From assembly GCA_014529385.2 (NCBI GenBank), contig CM043960.1:27791896-27855895 (forward strand): a DNA stretch of 64,000 nucleotides, read 5' to 3'. Origin of the DNA: Adiantum capillus-veneris. Lineage: Eukaryota; Streptophyta; Polypodiopsida; Polypodiales; Pteridaceae. The notes under the pieces are model-generated. The model was not told where the DNA came from. It did not search any database and saw only the letters and a list, made by a program, of their open reading frames with translations. A program made the translations under genes and the position numbers. This document shows, one piece after another, positions 38,722 through 50,149 of the stretch. Each line of letters opens with the position of its first letter. Position 1 is the stretch's first letter.

Positions 38722-41700
38722 GACTAAATCCCTCTATGCCCCGCATAAGGAGGAGCATGAGATTCAGACATTACTTTCTCATGTAGTGAGTTAGTAACGC
38801 ATAGTCTATTGCCATAGATAAGATAACCATCTTGTAAAGTAAATGGTTCATCTTTCTTCCCTAATGCAAGAACTAAAATCATATCTCTAAAATCAGAATC
38901 AATAGTGTACTCATCTATCATAGAAGATAGATCATTGTGAGTTGCTATGGAAACCGCATTCACTCTCAGCCGTCTTGAGAGTGCATCAGCTACTTGATTA
39001 TACTTGCCAACAATATGAGCAATATAAAAATGAAATTGCGAAAAAAAAAATTCCCACCTCATTTTTTCTTTGGAGAGTTTGGTCTGCGTCATGAAGTACT
39101 TAAGGCTTTGGTGATCCGTCTGCAGAATGAAAGAAGTCCCCAGTAAATAGTGCTTCCATGAGTCTAAGGCATGTAGAACTGCAAGGAGTTCCTTTTCATA
39201 TATGCCTAGAGATTCCTCAACAGTGTCAAGCCTACGACTTTCATAGACTATGGCGTGCCCTTCTTGGAGAAAAATAGCTCCAAGGCAATCACCACAAGCG
39301 TCACATTGGACCTCAAATGGCTTTAAGAGATCCGCCGCAACAGTGTAAGCACGGGTTGAGAGAAAAGCTTTTCTTTAAGCTTTTTGAAAGCATTGTTCTC
39401 CTTGGTAGAACAGGTATAACATTTTTCTTTGTTAGGTCATGTAATGGTCTCGCGATTAGTGAGAACTTTTCTATGAAGCTTCTATAGTATGAACACATAC
39501 CTATAAAGCTTCTTAGTTCATGAAGATTCCTTGGTTTATGCCATCCTTTTATTACCTCTAGCTTTGATGGATCCATTTGGATGCCATCTTGAGAGATAAT
39601 GTGACCTAAATATTGAATCTCTTGTAAGAAAAAATCACTTTTCTTTTGATTAACATAAAGTTTATTCTCTCTTAAGACTTGAAATATTACCTGGAGGTGT
39701 TGCTTGTGCTAGTCTAGTGAATTAGAGTACATGATTATATCATCAAAGAACACGATGAGGCCTGAATAGCTTCTCCATCCAGCAGTTGAATGTGGTTGGT
39801 GCGTTGGTCAAGCCAAAAGGAATGACAATGTATTCGTAAAGACCAAACGTAGTGTAAAATGCGGTCTTTACAATGTCTTGATCAACTATCCTTATTTGAT
39901 GATAGACACTGTTTAGGTCAATCCTACTGAAGTAGGTGGAGCCTTGTAGCTTATCATATAGGTCTTCTACCCATGGAATGGGAAACCTATTCTTGATAGT
40001 GATCCTATTAAGTGCTCTATAGTCAACACACATATGATATGTGCCGTCTTTGTTTTGCACTAATAACAAGGGTGAGCAAACTGGAGATGAGCTAGGCCTA
40101 ACCATGCCCTGATCATTTAACTCATGCACTTGCCACATAATCTCCTCTTGTTGAGCTTGAGAAACTCTATAAGGAGGTTTATTAGGTGGTGAACTTCCTG
40201 GAAGAAGTTTTCTTCCAATTGCATGGTCATCATTGCCTCGTTTAGGAGGTAGTTCACAAGGGATGTCGTCAATAAAGACATCTTGAAACCCCTTGCAAAA
40301 ATTGGATAACTCTAATTCCTTGTGATTGTTTATATTTGCTTTTGCTAAAGCACTAGGTTCATTTTGAGAATCTTTAACAAAAATCATGTACACGGAAATA
40401 GAGCTTTGTATTGACTTATTGAAAGCTTGTGTATGTACAATGGATATGGTGTTACCCACCTCTTTGGCATCTATGTACATATGTTTTTCTTTGTACTTAA
40501 AGTAAATTTTCCTTTCAGGGAATTTAACATTGGAAGCCATGCAATCAAACCATGGTGCCCCTAGGATTACACCCTCATGCTTGAGAGGAGAGATGAAGAA
40601 GTCCTCTTTGTCCACATAGCTTTGGACATGGAGCCTCAATTTCCCGATTAAGGAAGTGGCTATAGCTTCTTTCCCCTTGAAAGCACCATCTGCGGGTAGG
40701 ACATATCCCATGTCATAGGCTTGGATGCCTAGCTTGGTGGCCAAATATGTGGATATGAAATTGTGAGTAGAAATAGGGTCAAATCGAATAAAAGAATCAT
40801 GTTCTCTTACCTTTCCCCAAGCATGGCATAGAGGAGATCCTTTGTGGTGAGTTTCCTCTTCTTGGATTTTGACCAAGGTGTTCTTTTGGAGACAAGCACG
40901 ATACGCATGCCCTTGCTTGCCGCACTTGAAACGACGGTTATCCTTGCGATAACGCTCAAGCTCTTCAGGAGAGATTTTGTTTTTGCCTTTGTTAACTCCC
41001 TTCTCCTTAGCTTTGTTGTTATTGGAATTTCCCTTAGGAGACTTTTGGACATTGTTCTTCCCCTGAGGCTCAGAACCCTTGTTTTCCGTAGGCTTAAGAT
41101 TTCTCTTAGCCCCTGTTTGGAAATTGATTCAAGAAGCCTCCATAGTATGGTGTGTAATCGTCGCAGATATGGTGTGTGACCTTTGGGAGTTGACATACCC
41201 CGCTATTTCTTCAGTTAAGCCCACACAAAATTAATGTTTTTGCTCTCCGAAATCCTTCTTTTTGAAGATAGTGACTTTGAGATGTAAATCCCAAAACTTG
41301 TCTACATATTTGTGAATGGATTGGTAGGGAAGAGCTTCAAGCTTTGCCTTTTGGTGAGTACTTTGTCTTTGGCATCAGTGGCCAAAAATTTCTTCATGAT
41401 GGAAGGTCTTAAAGCTTTCCATGTTTGTGGAGCTTCACCATTGGCCCGAAGGCTAGACCACCATTGCCTAGCGGACTTTTGAAAATTCATAGCTACATGG
41501 CATGGCTTAGAGGACTACGGGAATCCCTCATCACCAAATGCCACATAAAATTGTTGGATGAAAGCCAAGACTTTGTCCGTAGCACCAAAACTGCCATCGT
41601 AGGTAAGGAAAGAGATGCTCTTTCCTCCCTCTTTGAATTTCTTGAGCTTGGACGATCTCTTCCATGCGGCATAGGATTTCCTATGGCCTCTTCTTTTTTA

Positions 41701-42770
41701 TGGTTCAAAAGTTGCACCATCGCTTTCTTCAGAAGATTAAGAGTTTGGGGAAGACGGAGAAGAGGGTGACCTATTTCTCGCCTTTTTCTTGCCTTGGTCT
41801 TCCTTGTCGGCACCATCACTTTCTTCATAAGAGGAAGAGGATGAAGAAGATGGAGAAGAGGCTTCTTGCCTTTTTCTTCTCTTGCCTTTTGTCATCCCTC
41901 TTTGAATTATGGTGTGGAGAAGTCTACGATGGTATTCTTCGTTTAGGATATGATGGAGAGCGTCTTCCTAGATCCATGTGCGCCAAGGTGGTAGGAGAGT
42001 CACTTATTTCTTCTTCCTTTGGTGGGGGCTCTTGAGTTCTCCTTTGAGAAGGAGATGCGTCATCAAGAAAAAAAAAATTTAGCCCTTCGTATGGATCCTA
42101 TTCTTCTTCTCGAATCGGAGAGAGGCCTCTTTTGGGAGTCTCACAAGGAGGCTTCCTAGGTACTCTCTCATAATGGTGGGGAGTTTGGAGAATCCAGTGA
42201 GCACGAAGGTGCCGTTGCACTTAACTTTGGAGGGATGGATTGCCCATGGCTTGTTGAAGCTTAGAAACAAGGTAGTTAACAAGCATAGGGGCATCATAAG
42301 TAGCCTGCTCATTAGCAAAATCAAAGTTATCACAACATTAATTTCACTCTCTTTACTATTGTCAGCCATTCTAACAACTTTTAGGTGTAAACATTTTTAG
42401 TGTGCTTTGGCACTTCAAGCCCTAGGTTCTACTCCTCTTTACCCCTTTAGAAAATTGCTCAAGCTACTGTACCCGTGGCTCAAATACCATTTATTGCAAG
42501 GAAAATAAGAGAGGTCTTTCACACCAAAATAGAACCGGCTTCTGTCAAGCTTCTAATAGCTCAATAGTGGTTAAGCCGTAGGCAAGCCCTGAAGGACTCC
42601 ACTATTAAGACCATAGCTCTCGACGGTGATGCCATATTATCTGCACAAAGGCAGGCACACTGCAAGGCTGAAAAATCCCTATTCTACTTACTCAATTGAA
42701 ATTAATAATAACAAGCATTAATAGCAAGCTTGAGGAGCTCCCTTCTTGAGCAAGAAAAGAGAAACATTGT

Positions 42771-42782
42771 GCTCTGATACCA
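42771..42782 (-). other. Primer binding site of element B
   Basis: TGGTATCAGAGC on the minus strand, complementary to initiator-Met tRNA, one base from the LTR. Confidence 0.9.
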
Positions 42783-42783
42783 A

Positions 42784-43975
42784 TGTAACATTTAATGGCC
42801 TAGTAACTTGTGTGTAGCAATAATTAGCACGAACATAGTGAGCATTTCATTAGAATAGATTAGTAAATGAGCATAGCAAGAGTGCTTGGGTGGAGAGAGC
42901 AACAAAAATCATAACACCTGGCTAGATAGGCATGAACAATACTTCAAAAGAGAGAGAAATTAAGCTATTGATAACAGTTGAGGACCAGATCTACATGGAG
43001 CTGGTCCCCCCTCCAAAAGGATTTGTATTATAGGTTTCCCCCATCAAGGGAGACATTTTACAATACAATTCTTTGTGTTCCTTCAATAACTAGCTAGTGA
43101 AATGAAGATGGAAGCTTGAAGCACTAAGAAAAACACTTATAAAACACAACATCCATTCCCTCATGGTCTCATACCCAAGACCTCACACACCTTCGAAGAT
43201 GGTGAGAGCTAGAGGGGTATGAGAGTTGATGAGAGGAAGGAGTAGTCTTACAAGAAAGAAGTACATCTCCTCACATAATCACTCATAATAGCTTAGCATA
43301 TCTTAGTAATTATCATGGTAGAGGAGATGAGCATGCATTGAATCTTGTCTCTTGGTTGGATTTGCATCACAAAGCCAAGAGTTGTTGGTGTAGGCCTCCC
43401 TTCTCCAAGTTTAGAGTAGATGATAAGCTTTCCATTAAAGCTTGAGAAGGAGAGACAGAGTGTTCTTGATTCACACATTAGCTAGTGTGAGTGTGTCGGG
43501 AATAATGCCTTTCAAAAATCAGCCCCTCTCTCTCTTGGTCGTCCCCTCTTGCTAAATCTTCTTGCTGGCACCTCATTGGACCTCTCAAGGCTTATCCAAT
43601 AGGATTTAAGCAGCATAAGTGATAGCCTTATGACATGTGTCCCCCTTTCCCATTTTGTGAGAGATTTAGGTAATTAATTAATGTAGCTAAACTCTCATTG
43701 GACCCCTTTGTCTTCTGGCCAATAGGAATCAGGCAAGCCATTGGGCTGCTGAATGCTCATTGGACCCCTTGGGAGATTATCCAATAGTCTTCTAGATAGA
43801 TTAACTCTTATTAGTTCTTTTATTAAGTGTTTTTAAATGAATTTAACTAGATTTACTCTAGCCTAATTCTCATTGGTCCACCTCCATGGCCATCCAATAG
43901 GATTTGAGTGCACCTTGTGGGCAATTGGCCTAGGGAGCTAACCTGTGTCCCTCATTCCCTTTGTCTAAAGGGAGC

Positions 43976-44013
<38 letters not shown>

Positions 44014-44328
44014 CTCTCTCATCCCCTACTTACAGGGCTCGTCCCCTCCTATGTAGGAGCCTTGAAGACTTTTTTGGGACATTCACAAAGCATCCAATTT
44101 TACTAAGCTTGACCGTTGGACACAACCTTTGAATTTTGGAACCTTAGCATTTTGGAATTCTTAATCGGCTGAACCTTAGGGTCTTGAAAGCCCATTGTTG
44201 CACATTGCTCTTTTGCATATGGCCCCCCTTTTGGATCCCTATTTTCCCTCCTTTGGATCCCTACTGTGGCCGGTCTGCCAGCTTAACCAATATTCTAGCT
44301 TTTTCTCCCTTGGTACTTCCCCATATCA
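42784..44328 (-). repeat. 5' LTR of element B
   Basis: About 1.55 kb, TGATAT to TTACA on the minus strand. It matches the LTR of A (925-2441) along its length with many differences. It contains a (GT)n tract at 43,976-44,011. Confidence 0.85.
43976..44011. repeat. (GT)n microsatellite
   Basis: About 36 bp of uninterrupted GT inside the LTR of element B. Confidence 0.95.
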
Positions 44329-44340
44329 AATGATCGGTTT

Positions 44341-44398
44341 AACATGAGAAAACCATTTAAGAGAATTAGATATTAGTTATTATGACAATGATTTAGTG
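44341..44398. repeat. Junction repeat X, copy 2
   Basis: ACATGAGAAAACCATTTAAG and onward, the relative of 6479-6539, just outside the LTR of element B. Confidence 0.6.
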
Positions 44399-46920
44399 CA
44401 AAAATCTCTAAAACTGGAGCAACAGGCAAAGAAGGAGAAGGGGCATAAGAAGAAATTTTCCAGTGAGAGTGAGTCCTCCACTAAAGAGAGTTCCAATTCT
44501 AGTTCCATCTCTAGCTCATTTAAAATTGAATAAAACGAGAAGGATAAGGGAAATAAGAAAGGTTCATGGACCAGGAGACTACGAAAAATGCCCAAGAAAA
44601 TTGCAAAAACAAGACCTTCAATGAAGAAGACAATTATCTGGTGTTCCAAGTGTAGATCAAAGGACCATATGTCTAATGAATATTTTCAATGCACAAATAT
44701 AAAACATTTGTTCATGTTTGGAATAATTGTAGAATAAGAATTCTGCACTTCAAGAAGGGTAAGACTTATCGAGCGATGATTGCATTGACTAACCCTAAAG
44801 CACCCAAGGCAAATGGAACCAGTGGGTCCAAGGATAATGAAGCTAGTACAAGTACTAGGGCTGGTAGAGGGAGATATTAGGGAGGATCTAGCAGGGGAAG
44901 AGGATGCAAAAAATTATGAAAAAAAAACCTAAACTGCTATGGTTATGGCAAGTATGGCCGTTTTGTTTCCTAGTGCCCAAAAGGTTCAAATCCAAAAAAC
45001 CAATGACCAAAAGGCACCAAAACCAGTGTCAGTTAGGGTGGTAGCCAAAAGTAAAGAGGTAATCATTGAGGAGATCCCATAGAAGGAGGACAAACAGATT
45101 GTTGAGACCAAGAAGTGGGAGGAATAGAGAGCAAGGTAGAAGGCTAAGGTCAAGGAGAAGGTAGGAGATGAATGGAAAGAGAAAAGGGATCTCACAACAA
45201 AAATCACTAAAAACCTGGATAAGAAGCTGTCAGAATAGACAAAGCATTCTTAAGCCTGATTGATTCAAAAACTACACCCCAATCTTCAAAGGTTTAGAAG
45301 GAGAAGGAATTATCTGGAATAGACGAGTCCATGAAAGTTGTAGTGAAAAGCTTGGCTGATGAGGTACAACAAGTCAGAATAGACTTGACAAAATCTATGT
45401 TAATTTAACTAAAGAAGGGCCAATTAGAGGGTTTGTCTCAGGTTCATCCAACGGCCGGCCAAGAAGAAAAATGGAATTGTGAAGATTTTGAAGACAAATA
45501 TTCCACTTTAGACAACATTTGTGGTAGTGAGAAAGACAATATTTATATCAAAGTCTACAAGAGGATACAAAAATTGAGAGTCGAGTTAGATAATATCAGA
45601 CGAACATTACCATTAGCTGTGAAATTCATCAATTAGAAGAGAAAAGCTGAAGCTAAAGCTAGAGTAGTGGACTTGGTAGCCATTTGAGATGATGAGGTTC
45701 CAATGATTCTTATAATCTACAAACTTAGAAAGAAATGGGAACCATTGTCTAGAGTAATCCTAGATGAGGGAGCTGGAGTAAAGATCCTTGACAAGCATCT
45801 GAGACAAAAGCTAGGGATAACTCAAATGAAATCAATCCCATTCAAAGTAAGAATGAATGACCACAAAGTAGTCCAAGTTGCTAAACTCATTGAGAATATT
45901 GCAGATATGGGTAGGAAAGGAGACGTTCAAAACTACGATGGTATTAGATGTGCAAGGAGCTTATGGAATGTTCTCAAAAATGCTGGAGCCATCCATGAGT
46001 ATGAAAATCAAACTTTAACCACTCAAGGCTCTAGCAAAATAATTTAAATCAAAACTAATAATAAGAGAAGGTGGAAGAAGGCTCTAAGACCTGAGGAATT
46101 GTGTAAGAAGTATGGCACAAAGAATATTGAAAGAGTGCTTGTTTCAATGAATATTTTTACCTTTAGCAAAAATTGATGTGAGTGCTATACTCATGGATGA
46201 AGAACAAGCTAAAAGGAAAAGACAAAAATATCTAGAGAAACTTATTGAATTGAACTTGAGAGAATGACCAGTTCAAGTAGATGGGTGTCTATTAGAACGA
46301 CCAACATCAAATAAGTTTGATTTCAAAGGGAGAGAAATTTAGAAAAAAATTGACAAAGGAGATCCAACAGCACTGGAACCAAAATTTAGAGTGATCTTTT
46401 GGAAATAAGTTAACCTTTCAGTGATTACGTTGTTGGCATTTGAATTGAGAAGGAAGTAGAGTCAATGGCCAAACAGAAAGGAGGAGGCCCATAGCAAGTA
46501 GTGACTGATTGTTTCCTATAGTAGTAGTCCCTAAGAAGAATGCAAAATTGAGAATATGTGTGGACTACAAAATTTTGAATGCTCAGACCATTAAGGATAA
46601 TTTTTGGTTACTATTCACATATATGATGCTAGATATGAGATTGTAGGCCACAAAATGTATAGCTTTATGGATGGCTATAGTGGCTACAATCAACTAAATA
46701 TTTCACCGAGGATAGGGCCAAAACTATATTTATGCTCCAACAACTTTTCATTGATGTATGATGGAAATTTTTACATATGTTTTTGGACATTTTTGTGCAT
46801 GACTTCATGGTTTTCTCCATTAAAGAGATGCATATATTGTTTCTAGAAATGGTGTTTGAAAGGTTCAAAGAGAAAAGGATCTATTTGAACCCCTTCAAGT
46901 TGGTACTCATGTTCTAGAAG
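44399..46920 (+). mobile_element. Element C: Ty3/gypsy, same family as D
   Basis: Plus-strand parts: gag end about 44.4-44.7 kb, with a Lys/Ser-rich stretch and a zinc knuckle (WCSKCRSKDHMSNEYFQC) near 44.64-44.69 kb; a second, Gly/Arg-rich stretch to about 45.2 kb; protease about 45.7-46.05 kb (ILDEGAGVKILDKHL); RT about 46.5-46.9 kb (VVVPKKNAKLRICVDYK, YSFMDGYSGYNQ). It stops inside RT. DNA just after YSGYNQ is closely similar to the minus strand of element D at 7.5-7.65 kb. Many breaks; no LTR seen. Confidence 0.75.
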
Positions 46921-46925
46921 ATTTT

Positions 46926-47243
46926 CAACCATTTTCTAAATTTTTGAAGTCATTGTACAACTTTGTTGTCCCTCATGTGAACCTGTTAGCTACTGGTTTC
47001 CAGTTGCGTTTTTGTGCGCAACCACTACACCACATGAACTGCACCATAAATTATAGGAAATGGCTTGCACGGGCCTATTCCCTTCAACCATTTTCTAAAT
47101 TTTTGAAGTCATTGTACAACTTTGTTGTCCCTCATGTGAACCTGTTAGCTACTGGTTTCCAGTTGCGTTTTTGTGCGCAACCACTACACCACATGAACTG
47201 CACCATAAATTATAGGAAATGGCTTGCACGGGCCCATTCCCTT
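46926..47243. repeat. 159-bp tandem duplication
   Basis: Two copies, 46,926-47,084 and 47,085-47,243, differing by about one base in the body (GGGCCTATT versus GGGCCCATT). 159 is a multiple of three, so an open stretch across it repeats a 53-residue unit. The near-identity means a recent duplication. The unit is not recognised as coding. Confidence 0.9.
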
Positions 47244-47394
47244 CCCCGTGTCACATGTAGGTGAGGTTCTAGTACGTACGTCCACCCATTTTCTAGCACG
47301 CACGTGAATGCAAAGCGTGGTAATGATCAGCAACTCCTAGGTGGCATAAGTCCATTTCTCCAGCAAAAAGGTGACGTTGGACTCATGATTATGT

Positions 47395-47695
47395 CAGAGG
47401 GCTGGGCCGGCCTTCCTGCCTTGAACAGAGGGAGGCCAAGTCGCCATCTGCAAAAGAAGGTGGGAGCTCCTTGGGACTAAGTGACACCCATATTAAATGT
47501 GGGGTGGAGTAATGGGATCGACCGTCCGGGTTGAGGGGCAAGATCTCAAGGGGTAGTAAACACGGCCGCAAGAAAAATGAGGCATAATAAACTCGACCAG
47601 CGGGAAAGACGAGGCACACTGTTGGGTTTTGAATCGATGGCCTTGGGGTCCAGGTTGAGGGTCGCACATGCTAACCACCTCACCCACGCGTGCAT
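47395..47695 (-). mobile_element. tRNA-derived SINE-like element
   Basis: On the minus strand the head starts near 47,693 with TGGGTGAGGTGGTTAGC (pol III A-box type), followed about 45 bases later by CGATTCAAAACCC (B-box type). The body runs to about 47,395. No A-rich tail or target duplication was established. A piece of the body recurs inverted at 47,833-47,892. Confidence 0.5.
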
Positions 47696-47832
47696 CATGT
47701 ATGTCTAGTCGTTTTTATAATGGCCTTATATTGTGAGTTAATATGCATTTTCTAGGTTGTCCAACTTTAGTTTTTGATTTGACTGTTGCGGCTGCCATCT
47801 CCTCTGCTTTTGTACGTGAGCTTCTCCGCCTT

Positions 47833-47892
47833 TGATCCCATTGCCTCCCATTATTAAATACGGGTGTTACTTAGTCCTCAGGGCGGGAGCTG
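47833..47892 (+). repeat. Inverted partial copy of the SINE-like body
   Basis: GATCCCATTGCCTCCCATTA and TACTTAGTCCTCAGGGCGGG match the minus strand of 47,462-47,523 with scattered differences. About 310 bp separates the two, so the region could form a foldback. Confidence 0.6.
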
Positions 47893-48086
47893 ACTTGATA
47901 GGATTATCTCTGACAATAAACGCCATGCGCGGTGGCTGCACCACTTGCTTTAGCATGACAGTATACGCACGACGTCCAGCTTTAGGATTTTGCGGTCCGT
48001 GCTCCAAAAAATTAGCGACCTGCTGCTAAAGTCGTCGGAGGATCCGGACCTTCCCAAACCGACATTTCAAAATTTATCTCCGTCCT

Positions 48087-48091
48087 AGCGT
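48087..48091. repeat. Target-site duplication of element I, left
   Basis: AGCGT directly before the 5' LTR; the same five bases follow the 3' LTR at 58,113-58,117 (six if the preceding T is counted). Confidence 0.85.
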
Positions 48092-48921
48092 TGTCGTGCT
48101 GTGACACGTACATAGTGGGAACGCATGCTACAAAATCTATCTTGTATTTTTTTTAGATACATAATTATATTTCCTATAATGTACATATGCATATGTAAGT
48201 ATAAAAATAAGCTTTCTATCTCATCTTATTATTTATCTCAAGGGTAATGTATTCTTACTTTACCATAAAAAAAAATACTATGGGAAAAGTGTCAATAGCT
48301 CCGCCTCTTTAACTTGGGGCAAAAAAAGCATTGATTCTTTATTTCTACTATTTCATTATCATCTCACACCCTAGCTAGATCCTATATCTAGGGTAAACTC
48401 CAATATATATATATTCTATGTATTTTTTATACTTTTCTTATATTTCTTTTTAAATAGCTACTAGGAGAGAATCAAATCCTAGTGGGACACTAGGTGGCAT
48501 GATTTCAAAGATACACTTATTTTAATGTATTATTGCAAGCATGATTACAAAACTTTGTCAAGGAGCAATGTCATGATTTCATATGGCATGAGGTGTCCTT
48601 TGGAATCAAATGAAAGTCTAGGCTAAGGGGACCACATGAAGACTTTTGCTGCCAGAAATGGACCCTATTTTGATGAATTTTTTACACAAGGTTCCAATCC
48701 AAATTGGAGAATGATTTTAAAATGAAAATCGTAGCTAATGAGCTGAAGTTTCTGCCCATATTTTTACTTTTTTATTTGGAGCTACGGTTGAAGAGATATG
48801 ATCAAAATACTGGACCCCAGTCTGCCCACATCATGCAGGGACAGCTCATTTTCAACTTTTCCAATTCCTGTTCACACTGGCTCCTCTCTTCTTGTGTAAA
48901 CCCTTGTGGGTTCCCTTCACC

Positions 48922-48929
48922 TATAAAAG
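48922..48929 (+). promoter_or_regulatory. TATA box in 5' LTR
   Basis: TATAAAAG in the context CACCTATAAAAGGGGACC, the likely core promoter of element I. Identical in the 3' LTR at 56,933-56,940. Confidence 0.7.
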
Positions 48930-49471
48930 GGGACCTCTTCTTCCTTGGAAGGAACTCAAGCATTCAAGCCATTGATGAGAGGAATTCTTGAGGGAGTGAG
49001 TAGTAATGCCTAATTGTACTTAGCCCCATTAACATAAGCCCAAACCTACACTTTCTCCTAGAGGAAAACTAGCCATTCTTGTACGCCATCCTTGGAGGAT
49101 CAACTCTAATCAAAGAAGGTGTTGTACTTGGCGTATCAATCAACGTTGAATTCTCCCCTCTTCTTCTCTCTCCCATCAATAATGATGCCGAAGGGTTTCA
49201 AGTAAGATGTGTTCTACATTGATGTTTTCTTGATTTCTTGTTGTTTTCATTTTCATCTCTAATCCAACATATATATATGTATCTAATCTCATCTCCTTAA
49301 CCAAACCTATCTCTCTCATTCTTAGTAATTCATCCTCTCTAGGTTCTCTTTGCTACAGGTACATCTCTCCCCGCAGTATCCTTATTGCCTACGAGCAAGA
49401 ATAGGGCTTGGGAGGGAAACTTCTCATCTCTTCACTTCTCTCGTATCTACATTTCTCACATACTATCCTAG

Positions 49472-49690
49472 ATGAATAACCCACATGATGATCATTTCTA
49501 TCGCTTTCACTCTGTACGATCTATTAGAATTAACGTATGGATTAGCCGTAAAATACACTTTCAACAACGTATAGTGTTTCTCTTCGGTCCTGAAAGGCTC
49601 AATGAAATACTTCTATCACCGGATCCCATCATACTACCTCTCATAGACTATAATTTTTCTTTTGATGTAAGCGTAGTTATCTTGCTATGA
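49472..49690 (+). CDS. Small LTR-encoded protein a (72 aa), 5' LTR copy
   Basis: Open frame of 72 codons inside the transcribed part of the LTR. I recognise no family. The protein is rich in Ile, Phe and Arg, with a central LFGPERLNEI and ILPLIDY. The frame directly after it (70 codons) is a relative: over the last 55 residues about 23 are identical without gaps, including S.K, FQ, LFG, RLN.I, ILP and I.Y. Roughly half of the shared residues use different codons, one being a TCT/AGC serine pair. That points to selection on protein rather than a recent DNA duplication. The stop overlaps the next start as ATGA. The 3' LTR copy (57,483-57,701) is identical in protein. Role unknown; it could be a nucleic-acid-binding or packaging accessory protein, but nothing here shows which. 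Confidence 0.5.
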   Translation: MNNPHDDHFYRFHSVRSIRINVWISRKIHFQQRIVFLFGPERLNEILLSPDPIILPLIDYNFSFDVSVVILL

Positions 49691-49899
49691 ACCAAGAGTA
49701 TTTGTACACACAATTAATCCCAATCACTAGGCAAAATATATATATTATGGTAAGCACAAAACTACAATTCCAAAGAACAATTCGTAGCCTATTTGGTCAG
49801 CCAAGATTGAATGCCATTAACTCATCCATTAACCCTTTCATATTACCCATGATACGATATGACCATAGCCTTAATGTTTTCATCTTCGTATTGTTTTGA
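49687..49899 (+). CDS. Small LTR-encoded protein b (70 aa), 5' LTR copy
   Basis: Open frame of 70 codons starting inside the stop region of frame a (ATGA overlap), as in coupled or re-initiating translation. Its key stretch, SLFGQPRLNAI then FILPMIRYDHS, matches LFGPERLNEI and ILPLIDYNFS of protein a in order and spacing. Family not recognised. The 3' LTR copy differs by one residue (Asn to Asp near the C-terminus). With protein a it forms a tandem paralogue pair inside an LTR, which is unusual, since LTRs are normally non-coding. Confidence 0.5.
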   Translation: MNQEYLYTQLIPITRQNIYIMVSTKLQFQRTIRSLFGQPRLNAINSSINPFILPMIRYDHSLNVFIFVLF

Positions 49900-50106
49900 C
49901 ATTCTTTTTTGCGTTCTTTCTTTGTGTGTGTGTGAGTGCAAGAGAGAAAGAGTGAGTCTTCTTTGATTGCACTTCTTTCCAAACCCTAGTCTTCATGGCA
50001 TCCATGGTTTAACTCCTTCATATAGTTTTTGTTGAGTTCTCTCACAAACTCTCACAGCCATAAGCCCGGTGCTTTCCTGGCAAGACCGCAAATTTCTCGA
50101 TATATT

Positions 50107-50124
50107 TTTGGTGAACCCGACGCG
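50107..50124 (+). other. Primer-site-like sequence of element I
   Basis: TGGTGAACCCGACGCGAA lies about five bases past the end of the 5' LTR. The position and TGG start fit a primer site. It is not the initiator-Met type used by elements A and B; the matching tRNA is not identified. Confidence 0.6.
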
Positions 50125-50149
50125 AAACTGCTAGGGTGAGAGTTTGTGG

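Larger units (their letters stand above)
38722..44328 (-). mobile_element. Element B: Ty3/gypsy, same family as A, 3'-truncated
   Basis: Minus-strand element: 5' LTR 42,784-44,328; primer site 42,771-42,782; gag about 42.4-40.9 kb, with a basic Ser/Lys-rich region and a zinc-knuckle-like FKCGKQGHAY; protease about 40.8-40.5 kb (FDPISTHNFIS, VILGAPWFDC); RT about 40.1-39.75 kb (CVDYRALNRITIKNRFPIP, YFSRIDLNSVYHQIRI, VIPFGLTNAPTTFN); RT/RNase H about 39.6-38.98 kb (DPSKLEVIKGW, HIVGKYNQVADALSR); integrase only begun (HAPPYAGHRGI) before the border with E. No 3' LTR. It is less decayed than A, with a handful of breaks. Confidence 0.85.
48092..50101 (+). repeat. 5' LTR of element I
   Basis: 2,010 bp, beginning TGTCGTGCTGTGACACG. 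It has a TATA box near 48,922, which implies a long transcribed R-U5 part of over 1.1 kb, and within that two small overlapping open frames. A possible leader intron is discussed under findings. Confidence 0.95.

Noticed and set aside
48704-48991. 95-codon open frame in the LTR of element I (again at 56,715)
   Set aside because: It spans the TATA box and presumed start of transcription, so most of it lies upstream of the RNA; no similarity to the paired small frames.
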